DNA of 32,041 nt, taken from contig CAMNJU010000011.1 in the NCBI GenBank assembly GCA_946541595.1, forward strand, positions 1-32,041. Reading direction: 5' to 3'. Origin of the DNA: an uncultured Planctomycetales bacterium (GTDB taxonomy: Bacteria; Planctomycetota; Planctomycetia; Pirellulales; Thermoguttaceae). Shown piece by piece: positions 15,181 to 23,436 of the stretch. The number at the start of each line of letters is the position of its first letter. Position 1 is the stretch's first letter. The position numbers and the translations under genes were made by a program. The notes beneath the pieces are model-generated. The model made no database searches. It was not told where the DNA came from and saw only the letters and a program-made list of their open reading frames with translations.

Positions 15181-17961
15181 TCATCTCGGTTTTTTGAACG
15201 TAGCGGGCGCGTCGGTCGTCGACGCGGTCTCGGCGCCCGAATCGAACGTCGGTATGTACGTCTTTTCGCCGTGTTCCGGCTCCGGTTTCGGATTCTCGAC
15301 CGGGCGCGCGTAACGGCGCGTAATGAATCGGGCGGGAACCTTCGCGTACTGCGCGTCCTCTTTCGGTTCGGCCGGAGCGCGTCTCCACGCCGACTTCGGC
15401 GCCGTCGCGCCGCGTGTTTGCTCTTCGTCCGCGCGCGCGGCTACTTTCACGGCCGGGAGCGGGGACGCGCTTGCCGCGACCGGAACCCAGCCCGCGGCCC
15501 AATTGTCGTCTTTGACGGGCGCGGCCGTCTTCTTTGCGGCCGTCTTGTCGGCGGGCTTCTCGACCGTGGGCGCGGGCGCCGCTTCTTCTTCGACTTCGAC
15601 GGTAAACGGCGCGTTCACAGGCGCCGCTTCCGGTTCGTCGCCGGATTCCGCAGGAATAGCGATCAGATCAGGGCCGGGTTCCGACGCGGTTTCTGGCTCT
15701 TCGGTCGGCAAGACGAGCGCTGGCGCGTCGTCGGACGGCGCCGTCGAGAGATCTTCAGGCAGCAGGAGAATAATCGGCTCCCCTTCGGAACCCTCGGCAG
15801 GCGCAGCCGCTTCTTCTGCCCCGTCTTCGGCAACGAGGGGCGACGCGACGACCGAACTCTCCTTCGTTCCGGCGGCGAGCGTCGACGGTATCGCGACCGG
15901 CGCGTCGAGCGCGTCGGAGTCGTCGGACGCGGCTATGCTCTCAGCGTCGCCGTCCTCTTCCGGCGAGAAATCGTTCAGAGCGGAAAATTCGTCGATTTCT
16001 TCCGGTTCGTCGGTCGAAAGAACGTCGTTCGAATTCGCGGCGTAACTGGGCGCGGAACGGCTCTCCTGTTCTTCAAGCAGCTTCATCGCGTCGAGGTGGG
16101 TCGACGGGCGCGCGCCGACTTTCGCAAGCGACGTCGTCTCTTCGTCGGAGTCGTCTTCCCACTCGTCCACGCCAATATAATCGCCGGTATCGTCGGCGAG
16201 CGCAAACTCGTCGCTCGAGAACGACGACTCAAAATCGGGCGTCTTATCGAGCCCGGCCGTCAGGCCGCGCGTAGAGCGGGAAGAAACGGCAAATCGGCCC
16301 GCGTCCGATTCGCTAAGACTGGGCGGGAGCGCCGGAACCGCCGACGCGGACGGAACCTCGAGAACGCTTCCCTGCTCGGGCAAGACGGTCGGATTCGCAA
16401 CGACGCGCGTCTGCACGTCGCCTCGGGACAGTATGCGCGCGTAGACCGAGTTCGGCTCGTTCATTTTCGCGAGGAGCTGATAGTCGGGCATGCCGCCGCT
16501 CACGCGTGCGCGCGCCTGACTCGCAACGCGTTCCGCCTTGGCGGCAAAGAGGCGCCGCGCGTCGGGAGAAAGACCCGAAAGACTGAACGCGACCTGCATA
16601 AAATCGCGGGGATTGCTCTCGATCGTCTGCGACACGCTGTCGACGAACGCGAGCGTCTGATTGAAATTCGTATCCGCGATCTTGCCGATCGTGGAGCTGA
16701 ACGTGCGCGCGAGAAATTCCGCGCCAGGATTGTTTAGATCGATGAACGCGTCCATACGGCACACCGCGAACGGCGTGCGGTCGGGGCCTTCCGTATACCG
16801 CGTCTGCAGAACCAAAAAGGCTTCGCCGGAAAGCTGGCGCCCAAACGCCGCTCCGCGGTACGCGCCGGAACAGTACGCAACGGCCATTTCGGTATCTTGG
16901 TACAGAATCTGTAATTTGCCGTAAGATCCGCTCTTTTCACGAATCTCGTAAGAGTGGTTCCCTAGATCGACCATCGTAATATCTTCGTAGCCCATCGAGC
17001 GCCACAGTTCGACGACCGTGTTCGGATAGGTGAGGAAGAAGTCGAACAGTTCCGGATTGCAGCGGCAGCCGCCCATCGGGAGACGGCGGTAGAGCGTCGA
17101 CGACGACGTCAGGCTCTGAATCTTCGTCTTCGCCGAGGGCGAGAGCGCGTTCCACGGAATCTTCGTTAAGAGGTCGGCCGCGTCGGCTCGACTGGTCGAC
17201 GGCTGCGCGAGCGATTCCGCGCTCGGCGTTCCGGCAGGAGACTGGCGGTACGGGGAATGCGCGTACTGAGCCTGAGGCCCCGCGTATTCATGATCCGGAC
17301 GCCAAGACTGCGAACTGGCGTATCCGGAAGGCTCTTCCGAACGCGGCTGCGGACGCGCGGCCTTGTCACCCTGCAAACGGTTGAACGAAAGGGAAGAGCG
17401 CTTAAAGAGCGGACGGTATCCGAACGCGTTATTGCGCTCCGGCCCTTCCTGCCGCGGCTCAGGCTGAGACGACTGCTGGAACGGCGCGGTCAGCAGCGGC
17501 TGGCGAGGCTGCGAAACGTTCTGAGATTGGGAAGAAGAACGCGATCCGTCCCAAAGATTCGATATGCCGGAAAACAGACCCTTGGAAGAGCCCGAAGAAG
17601 AACGGCCTTCTTGCGCGGACGCCTGTTCTGCGGCCGCAGTCTGGCGGCGCGCGAGTTCCATGCGGCGAAGATTCTCCGCCTCCGCGGCCTGCCGCTGGAG
17701 AAGGAGCGCCTCCTGCTGGCGCTGGAGCTGCGCCTGCGCCGCTTCCTGCTGGCGCGCGCGGAGATACTGAGATTTAGCCGCGGCGGAAGCCGCGCTCGAA
17801 GAACCGTAGAAATCCGCGGAAAACGCGGCGCACGACGCCGTCAGCATAACCGCGCAAGCCGCCAAAGCGCGCGTAAAAAACCGAGCGCGGCGGTCGCCGA
17901 CCGTCGTCGCGCGTACAGTACGTCCTCTTTGACGGGAAACCGATTCGTCGATACGGGTCAT
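15181..17961 (-). CDS. Large secreted coiled-coil and low-complexity protein, planctomycete-type hypothetical
   Basis: A 926-residue protein of unknown function. I start it at ATG 17961 (MTRIDESV), 18 residues inside the ORF-track start, because AAAGGA lies about 7 bases upstream. An unusually long basic N-region precedes the hydrophobic stretch LAACAVMLTASCAAFSA; cleavage before DFYG is likely. Residues about 58-118 are Gln/Ala/Arg-rich and strongly coiled-coil (QLQRQQEALLLQRQAAEAE). Residues 120-270 are Ser/Gln/Pro-rich. A folded domain at about 275-545 (LLTKIPWNALSPSAKTKI, TLYRRLPMGGCRCNPELFDFF, YCSGAYRGAAFGR, TPFAVCRMDAFIDL, GKIADTNFNQTLAFVDSVS) resembles, from memory, hypothetical proteins of other planctomycetes. 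The last 380 residues are acidic, Ala/Pro/Ser/Glu-rich and probably disordered. A cell-surface or envelope role is likely. The enzymatic role, if any, is not visible. Confidence 0.82.
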   Translation of the reverse strand: MTRIDESVSRQRGRTVRATTVGDRRARFFTRALAACAVMLTASCAAFSADFYGSSSAASAAAKSQYLRARQQEAAQAQLQRQQEALLLQRQAAEAENLRRMELARRQTAAAEQASAQEGRSSSGSSKGLFSGISNLWDGSRSSSQSQNVSQPRQPLLTAPFQQSSQPEPRQEGPERNNAFGYRPLFKRSSLSFNRLQGDKAARPQPRSEEPSGYASSQSWRPDHEYAGPQAQYAHSPYRQSPAGTPSAESLAQPSTSRADAADLLTKIPWNALSPSAKTKIQSLTSSSTLYRRLPMGGCRCNPELFDFFLTYPNTVVELWRSMGYEDITMVDLGNHSYEIREKSGSYGKLQILYQDTEMAVAYCSGAYRGAAFGRQLSGEAFLVLQTRYTEGPDRTPFAVCRMDAFIDLNNPGAEFLARTFSSTIGKIADTNFNQTLAFVDSVSQTIESNPRDFMQVAFSLSGLSPDARRLFAAKAERVASQARARVSGGMPDYQLLAKMNEPNSVYARILSRGDVQTRVVANPTVLPEQGSVLEVPSASAVPALPPSLSESDAGRFAVSSRSTRGLTAGLDKTPDFESSFSSDEFALADDTGDYIGVDEWEDDSDEETTSLAKVGARPSTHLDAMKLLEEQESRSAPSYAANSNDVLSTDEPEEIDEFSALNDFSPEEDGDAESIAASDDSDALDAPVAIPSTLAAGTKESSVVASPLVAEDGAEEAAAPAEGSEGEPIILLLPEDLSTAPSDDAPALVLPTEEPETASEPGPDLIAIPAESGDEPEAAPVNAPFTVEVEEEAAPAPTVEKPADKTAAKKTAAPVKDDNWAAGWVPVAASASPLPAVKVAARADEEQTRGATAPKSAWRRAPAEPKEDAQYAKVPARFITRRYARPVENPKPEPEHGEKTYIPTFDSGAETASTTDAPATFKKPR

Positions 17962-18305
17962 CTTCAATCCTTTGAACTTTTTGCCGGCAAATGTCCTGCG
18001 TCGTCCTTGACGCATCGGCGCCGCGACTGGTTTGGCGCGTATATAGGCGTATTAGGATTATCGGCGCCCAAACGCTGAAAAAACAGGAATAATTCCTATT
18101 TTTGAAACAACCGCATTTTTTAGCGGAGCCTCCTTTTCGTTCACTTCTATTTTCACGCCGATTATTAATCTGTTTTGCCTAGCCTTTTTATTTTGCGTAT
18201 TTAAACAGAGAACCGTCCTTGACTCGCTTTATTTTTGAAAAAAACAAAGAGATAGGCGGGAACTGCAGTAAATTCGTTCGTATCAAAAAGTGCGCTTGAT
18301 CGCGC

Positions 18306-18380
18306 GCGTTTCAGCCGCGTTCTAGCGGGTAACCGTCCCAAACTCAGACGGTTGAAAAACTCGAAAGCGCGCTGAAACGC
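18306..18380. other. Nested inverted repeats that could fold as a three-way junction (candidate structured RNA)
   Basis: An outer perfect 10-bp stem GCGTTTCAGC (18306-18315) / GCTGAAACGC (18371-18380) encloses two hairpins. The first is a short one around CCGC-GTTCTA-GCGG (18315-18328). The second is a perfect 7-bp stem AACCGTC (18331-18337) / GACGGTT (18347-18353) with loop CCAAACTCA. The strand of transcription is unknown: no clear terminator or promoter flanks it. It matches no riboswitch class I recognise. Confidence 0.4.
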
Positions 18381-18631
18381 ATTTTAAGATTATAACAAAA
18401 TAAGATTCGCTAATCTATAAAATTTCCGGCTTGCAATCGCAACAGTTTACGCAATGCATGCAAACCCTTTTTTACAAAAATCCGACTTTTTGTAATGGGA
18501 AGGTCAAAAGTGTTATTGATGAGAGTCGAAATTTAATTAAAATAGCGGGGACTAGGTGTTTTCTTATCTGGCAGACCCTGCTTATCCCAAAAAGGTTTCG
18601 CCTAATTTTGAAAATTTAGTCGAGAGGTTTT

Positions 18632-18700
18632 GTTCCGGCGCCGGTTAGCGGCAGTCACGCCTGCGGAACGCCGGAACGGGCTGAATATATAACGTTATAT
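18632..18700 (+). promoter_or_regulatory. Inverted repeat and palindrome in the pseudopilin gene leader
   Basis: GTTCCGGCG (18632-18640) and CGCCGGAAC (18669-18677) form a perfect 9-bp inverted repeat around a 28-base loop that can itself pair (GCAG/CTGC). Ten bases on lies the perfect 14-base palindrome ATATAACGTTATAT (18687-18700), ending 36 bases before the ATG. These may be an operator, a promoter element or a leader hairpin. Confidence 0.45.
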
Positions 18701-18736
18701 CCATATTATTCCCGATAGCAATACAAGGATCCAACA

Positions 18737-19840
18737 ATGTTTGCTACCTCCAAGAATCGCCAGGGCTTCACCCTGGTTGAACTGCTGGTCGTTATCGCGA
18801 TCATCGGTATTTTGATCGGTCTCCTTCTCCCCGCCGTCCAGGCGGCGCGTGAAGCGGCTCGTCGTATGCAGTGCACCAACAACCTCAAGCAGCTCGGTCT
18901 CGCCGTCCAGAACTATCACGACGCGAACAACGGTCTGCCTGCGGCGCGCGCACTTTTCGGTAGAGCTACCTACATTCACAACGGCACCAAAACCGGCGGT
19001 TTCGGAACCGTCATGTTCCTGCTTCCTTACATCGAACAGAACGCCGTTTATACCGAAGCTGTTTCTTACACCGAACCGAATTACAGCCCCGAACGCCTCC
19101 AGCACCCTTGGATGAGAGACTTCAAAGTCGATTATCCGGCTCTGAGCTCCGTAATTCCTCCGTTCCTCTGCCCCTCTGACGGTCTTTCCAAGCAGCTCTC
19201 GACCGACGGTCACCAATCCGGCCGCTGCAACTACATGAGCTCGCGCGGCGACTCCATGTGGAACAACAACCGTCACCCGGACGACGAAGGCGACGCTCGC
19301 GCGAAGACCGCGCACCGCGGATGCTTCTGGATCGGCGAATTCCCGAATCTGTCCATCGTCGTTGACGGAACCTCCAACACGGTCTGCTTCTCCGAATGCG
19401 TTTCCGCGAACGGAACCGGCGGACGCGCCATCAAGGGCAACCTGTTCCAGGAATCCTCCATGTACAACGGCAACTCTCGTCCTGGTCCGTGCCTCGCGCT
19501 CAAAGCCGGCACCGAAGCGACCAAAGACGCCATCACCGCCAACTGGCGCGGTCAGCGTTTCGCCGACGGTCAGGTCCTCGTTCAGGGCTTCAACACGGTT
19601 CTCCCGCCGAACTCGCCTAGCTGCTCCTACGGCGGCGACTCCGTCTGGGGCGTCGCGGCCGCTCAGTCCAACCACAGCGGCGGCGTCAACGCGGCTATGC
19701 TCGACGGTTCCGTTCGTTTCGTCTCCGATACGATCGACTGCGGCGACGCGTACAGCAACGCCGTTACCGCCGGTAAGAGCCCGTACGGCGTCTGGGGCGC
19801 CATGGGATCCGCGCAGGGCGGCGAAACAACCGCGCTGTAA
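18737..19840 (+). CDS. DUF1559 pseudopilin-like protein with type IV pilin N-terminal methylation motif
   Basis: A 367-residue protein of the DUF1559 (SBP_bac_10) family, which is greatly expanded in planctomycetes. The prepilin motif is perfect: cleavage is expected after G10 in RQG-FTLVELLVVIAIIGILIGLL, with E15 at position +5. It is followed by the conserved AREAARRMQCTNNLKQLGLAVQNYHD helix. The C-terminal family signature SNHSGGVNAAMLDGSVRFV is present. Such proteins are exported and probably assembled into pilus-like or envelope structures, though their precise role is not established. The start ATG has AAGGA 7 bases upstream. A terminator follows, so this is probably a single-gene transcript with the structured leader upstream. 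The lipoprotein gene that often accompanies the family comes next. Confidence 0.96.
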   Translation: MFATSKNRQGFTLVELLVVIAIIGILIGLLLPAVQAAREAARRMQCTNNLKQLGLAVQNYHDANNGLPAARALFGRATYIHNGTKTGGFGTVMFLLPYIEQNAVYTEAVSYTEPNYSPERLQHPWMRDFKVDYPALSSVIPPFLCPSDGLSKQLSTDGHQSGRCNYMSSRGDSMWNNNRHPDDEGDARAKTAHRGCFWIGEFPNLSIVVDGTSNTVCFSECVSANGTGGRAIKGNLFQESSMYNGNSRPGPCLALKAGTEATKDAITANWRGQRFADGQVLVQGFNTVLPPNSPSCSYGGDSVWGVAAAQSNHSGGVNAAMLDGSVRFVSDTIDCGDAYSNAVTAGKSPYGVWGAMGSAQGGETTAL

Positions 19841-19903
19841 TACAGGCCTTTGCTTACGGGCCGCGTCCCGTTACGTAAAGCGCTTCTGTCGCTGATTAGA
19901 TTC

Positions 19904-19932
19904 GGACGCCGAAGCAATTCGGCGTCCTTTTT
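19904..19932 (+). terminator. Rho-independent terminator of the DUF1559 gene
   Basis: A perfect 10-bp stem GGACGCCGAA / TTCGGCGTCC with a GCAA tetraloop, followed by five T. Confidence 0.93.
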
Positions 19933-20062
19933 GTTTATAGGCGTCTGCGCGACGGCTGACTTCGCAGACTAGAACTGCACGGCTCTTTCCCCAGTTCCCG
20001 CGGCGTACGTCTCACGCGCGGCGTCTTTCTTCCTTCCACTCGTAGTTTACAGGAAAAAGAAT

Positions 20063-20587
20063 ATGAAAAAATACCTCGTTCTCTCGCTGATCTGCGTATG
20101 CGCCGTCGCGCTCGGGTGCAGCAAAGGCCCGAAAAAGCCCGCCGATCTGCCGGCCCTTAACCCGACGGTCATTACCGTTACCTACGACGACGGCGAACCG
20201 GTTGCCGACGCGCAGGTCGTTCTGCGCAATCCGTCCTCAACCGGCGGACGCGTTTGGAACGTTACCGGCAAGACCGACGCTTCCGGCAAGGCGACCATGA
20301 TGACCGACGGAAACTGGCCCGGCGTTCCGGCTGGCGATTATCAGGGAATGGTCATCAAAGAAGTCTCTGAAATCGAAGAACCGAAAACCGTCGGCGGAAG
20401 CGCCGTCGTTAAAAGCATTAAGCGTTACGTCGAGACGAAATACGGCGATCCTCACGATTCCGGACTGACCGCGTCGATTCAGGCGGGCGACAATCAGGTC
20501 GAATTTAAAGTCGGCAAGAAGCTCGAAGAAGATCTCCAAGTTCAGACGGGCGCTCAGACCGATACGACCGCGGAAGCTGGAAAATAA
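20063..20587 (+). CDS. Small lipoprotein with carboxypeptidase-regulatory-like fold
   Basis: A 174-residue lipoprotein. The signal MKKYLVLSLICVCAVALGC ends in lipobox ALGC, so C19 should be lipidated. The mature part (TVITVTYDDGEPVADAQVVLRNP, then TGKTDASGKATMMTD and PAGDYQGMV) looks like a carboxypeptidase-regulatory / transthyretin-like beta-sandwich, the type that commonly follows DUF1559 genes in planctomycetes. The charged C-terminal 40 residues are probably exposed. It has its own terminator and lies 222 bases after the pseudopilin, so it is probably transcribed alone or by read-through. AGGA stands about 9 bases before the ATG. The exact function is unknown. Confidence 0.88.
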   Translation: MKKYLVLSLICVCAVALGCSKGPKKPADLPALNPTVITVTYDDGEPVADAQVVLRNPSSTGGRVWNVTGKTDASGKATMMTDGNWPGVPAGDYQGMVIKEVSEIEEPKTVGGSAVVKSIKRYVETKYGDPHDSGLTASIQAGDNQVEFKVGKKLEEDLQVQTGAQTDTTAEAGK

Positions 20588-20620
20588 GTTTCCTTCAAGC
20601 CCGGTTTCTATATAAATAAC

Positions 20621-20666
20621 GCCGCCCGGCGGTTTTCTCAAAGGAAGATCGCCGGGCGGCTTTTTT
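20621..20666 (+). terminator. Rho-independent terminator of the lipoprotein gene
   Basis: A perfect 11-bp stem GCCGCCCGGCG / CGCCGGGCGGC with an 18-base loop, followed by six T. It sits between convergent genes. The minus-strand side has only a weak T-rich tail (GTTATTTATATA), so its effect on the opposite gene is less sure. Confidence 0.93.
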
Positions 20667-20707
20667 CTTGCCGCAAAACGCGTTCGCGGCTTATCCGGAA
20701 ACCAAGG

Positions 20708-23425
20708 TCAAAGCTCTATAACGTCCAGTCCCTGCGACTCTACGGTTCGCAGTTCCGTTCCGTCGATCAGAATCTGATACGTTATTCCTTTAACGCCGTC
20801 GATATGCAGGGCGTTTCCGACGGCTCGCGCGGGAAAGGGAACGACGGCGCGTTTCCCGGCGGCGTCGACTACGGAAACATTCGTAAACTTACCTTCCAGT
20901 TTTCGACGCAGCATGTGAACGACGCAGGGGTTGATATTGAGCGGATTGCGCTGCTGAGCCGCGATATTATAGGAATCGGGCAGCGTTCCGACAAACGGTC
21001 CGTCCGGATACTCCTGCCGTTCCGCGCTCGAAACGATCCCTTCGGCGACGCGGCGCCAATCGAGCGTATTGTCGTACCGTGCCAGAAGAATGAGCGCGTC
21101 CGCGTAATCAAGCCCGCACCATTGAACGGGCGTTCCGATCCAGCAAGGCGCGATCCAATTCGTCGTACCGTAGACGGGAATCGTCGCGTAACGCATAACG
21201 AATCCGTCGTCCAACCCGTCGCGCGCGTCCCAAAGATAGACGAACGGCAAGCCCGAAAGCGCCCAGCGGCGCGCCGCGTCAAGATAGGCGCGCTCGCCCG
21301 TCGCCTCGTACGCGAGCGTATTGGCGTAAGAACAGCGCGCCGCCGCGACAATATCGGGCGTATGCAGCGACAGCTCCCACGTCTGCGCGCCGCGCGGCGT
21401 CTTCAGTGCGTTGATAAACGCAAGTCCTTTAAGGCCCGCCTGAAGCGACTCTTCGGACCCCGTCAGACGCCAATGTTCAAGCAAAATTGCAACGTATCTG
21501 CCGCAGTCGCCCGAGGCGTAGTCGACCGAGCTGCCGCGAAGGTACGGCCCCGAATAGCGGAACGACCCGTCGTCCTGCTGCTTCTTAATAAGATTCTTCG
21601 CGCTCCCGTTGAACCACGCCTTCGCTAAATCGCCGCGGCGCAGGAGTAGGAGCGACGCGTAATTATGCAGATTCGAACCTCCGGGGTCGACGCGCGGCGT
21701 CGGGACAAGCTCGCCTTTGAGCTCCCAAAGCGTTGAAATAAAATCGCTTCCGTAACTCACGGCGTCCGGCGCGAGCCCCGAGCCGTTCGCGGACGCCCAC
21801 CCGTTCGGCAGTTTAATCCCCGAACGTTCCAGCGCGGCGAGATGAAGCGCGTCTTCTTCCGCGTCCGTACGCGGCCGTTTAGGAGGGGCAGGCAGCCCCA
21901 ACTTCTGAACGGCCCAAAGAATAGACGCCTCGATCGGCTCCGGCGGAGCAAACCGAACGGCGCCCGAGAGCCGCGTTCCGCAAACGTTCACGCGCGCGTT
22001 CGTCTCCTCCCCGTCGAGGAAATTCGGAACGGCAAAGCATACGCGGACGGCGCGCGGATTCTCATATAAAAGCGTCGCCGAACAGCGGTCGGTTACGACC
22101 GTCGCATAGGGCGCCGTAACCCAAAGATTTTCGGGCGCATACCGCGCGCGCTCGTCCGGATTCACGTCGAGGGAAGACGAGCTCCGCTCGCCCGACTCGA
22201 GATACTCCACGCCCGGAAGAACCGCCTGATTCATTTCGCCAAGTACGCGCACGACCGGCGCGTGGACCGGAACGGGCGAATCAAAGTCAAATTCAAGCGC
22301 GTTGCCCGACAGGCGCAGCGTCCCTTCCCCGCGTCCGGCGGGAGTATCGAACGCAAAGCGCGCGCGATCCCCCTCAATTCCCGTAAACTCAGGTTGGATA
22401 AGGGAATAATCGGCGCGCTCTTTCGACGGCTCTTGCGTAAAATCAGGAGGCAAAACGCCCGACGCCAAATTCTCCGCGCACACAATCGGCGCGATCGCCG
22501 CAAGGCGCGCGGAATCCCCGGCGCGAAGAACGAGCGCTCCGGCCCCGTCCGGCGAAACGCGAACCAGAAGTTCGCCGTTCGCGATCTGCGGCCACGCGTT
22601 CGCGCGGTCGGACAGTTCGTCCCAATACGCGTAAAAACGCCGCGTAAGAATCGGCCGCTCTCCGCCCTCGCCGTCGGCGGCGTACACGGACGCGTCGAGC
22701 GTCTCAAAAGGGCGCTCGTGCGGAAACGCGCAAACGCGTTCCGCCGAACCGCGCGCGGGAACCTCCGCGATCCCGTCCAGGCCGGGCGCGGCGATTCGCA
22801 CTTTTACGTCCGCGTCGCCGTCGTTGCGAATTGAGAAACGCAGTTTGCCGTCCGATATAGAGAACACGCCGAATTTCAACGGGTTAAGCTCAATTTGCAC
22901 AAGTTCGATTTTAGCGATCTCGACGACGCCCGAATCGAGCCCGGGATCGACGCGGATCTGCGTCAGAATCCCCTCCGTCTTGAGCGGAACCGTATACTCT
23001 TGAAATTCGCCCTGTTCCGCCATGGCGAACCGAGCGGCGCGCGTCTCGTCGTAATCCGGCTTATCACGTTCGGCGGTAAATATTTGCGCGAATCCGGTCG
23101 TCGTCCGTTTCGCCGTGAGCTTCACGAGAAAATCGCCGCGAATCCCCAGCGAATCGAGCGCCGGGCTGAAAATGTACGGGTCGCTCCCCGTCGACGTAAC
23201 GACCAGTCCCGACGCGCCAGTCGCAAGTTTGACCGTCGGGCCGGGCGTCCACCCGTCCGCCGCGCCCGAATCCGACGCGAAATCGTAGATCGCGGCGGCG
23301 CGCCGACCCGTCTCTTCCCGGGGAATCACGTCAAGCGGCAAATCCGCGCCCTGTCCGAACGCGGCGCCGATCTGCGCCAAAACTAAAATCAACGCGGCTT
23401 CTATCGCCTTTAGCGGTCGTTTCAC
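20708..23425 (-). CDS. Secreted protein with C-terminal alpha/alpha-toroid, glycosidase- or lyase-like
   Basis: A 905-residue exported protein. I start it at GTG 23423-23425 (MKRPLKAIEAAL), not at the ORF-track start. The track version adds 74 Arg/Gly-rich residues that overlap the upstream gene out of frame, while the GTG is followed by a clean signal peptide (ALILVLAQIGAAFG). TTGAGG about 9 bases upstream overlaps the stop of the preceding gene, suggesting translational coupling. The mature part begins with a jelly-roll-like domain at about 40-175, then beta-rich domains. From about 500 to 830 it is helical with repeats typical of alpha/alpha toroids (FNGSAKNLIKKQQDDGSFRY, GDCGRYVAILLEHWRLTGSE, SYANTLAYEATGERAYLDAA). 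A role in glycan degradation is a fold-level inference. No catalytic residues are assigned. Confidence 0.85.
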   Translation of the reverse strand: MKRPLKAIEAALILVLAQIGAAFGQGADLPLDVIPREETGRRAAAIYDFASDSGAADGWTPGPTVKLATGASGLVVTSTGSDPYIFSPALDSLGIRGDFLVKLTAKRTTTGFAQIFTAERDKPDYDETRAARFAMAEQGEFQEYTVPLKTEGILTQIRVDPGLDSGVVEIAKIELVQIELNPLKFGVFSISDGKLRFSIRNDGDADVKVRIAAPGLDGIAEVPARGSAERVCAFPHERPFETLDASVYAADGEGGERPILTRRFYAYWDELSDRANAWPQIANGELLVRVSPDGAGALVLRAGDSARLAAIAPIVCAENLASGVLPPDFTQEPSKERADYSLIQPEFTGIEGDRARFAFDTPAGRGEGTLRLSGNALEFDFDSPVPVHAPVVRVLGEMNQAVLPGVEYLESGERSSSSLDVNPDERARYAPENLWVTAPYATVVTDRCSATLLYENPRAVRVCFAVPNFLDGEETNARVNVCGTRLSGAVRFAPPEPIEASILWAVQKLGLPAPPKRPRTDAEEDALHLAALERSGIKLPNGWASANGSGLAPDAVSYGSDFISTLWELKGELVPTPRVDPGGSNLHNYASLLLLRRGDLAKAWFNGSAKNLIKKQQDDGSFRYSGPYLRGSSVDYASGDCGRYVAILLEHWRLTGSEESLQAGLKGLAFINALKTPRGAQTWELSLHTPDIVAAARCSYANTLAYEATGERAYLDAARRWALSGLPFVYLWDARDGLDDGFVMRYATIPVYGTTNWIAPCWIGTPVQWCGLDYADALILLARYDNTLDWRRVAEGIVSSAERQEYPDGPFVGTLPDSYNIAAQQRNPLNINPCVVHMLRRKLEGKFTNVSVVDAAGKRAVVPFPARAVGNALHIDGVKGITYQILIDGTELRTVESQGLDVIEL

Positions 23426-23436
23426 TGTTTCAAACC

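Larger units (their letters stand above)
17962..18736. other. Long AT-rich intergenic region upstream of two divergent genes
   Basis: A 775-base stretch, clearly richer in A and T than its surroundings, between the coiled-coil protein gene (minus) and the pseudopilin gene (plus). It contains a 13-base palindrome AGGAAT-A-ATTCCT (18085-18097), a nested inverted-repeat structure (18306-18380), and a palindrome-rich leader (18632-18700). The 62-residue ORF at 18431-18619 has no ribosome site or domain and is not called as a gene. Confidence 0.55.

Noticed and set aside
15019-16737. Plus-strand ORF (572 aa) opposite the coiled-coil secreted protein
   Set aside because: Extreme Arg content and no recognisable domain. 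It is the shadow of the minus-strand gene, which has a signal peptide and a good ribosome site.
18431-18619. 62-residue ORF in the AT-rich intergenic region
   Set aside because: No ribosome site, no recognisable motif, and a length that is easily reached by chance in AT-rich DNA.
18301-18736. Known riboswitch (for example the cyclic-di-GMP type) upstream of the pseudopilin gene
   Set aside because: I looked for conserved cores of classes I know and found none. Only inverted repeats can be claimed.
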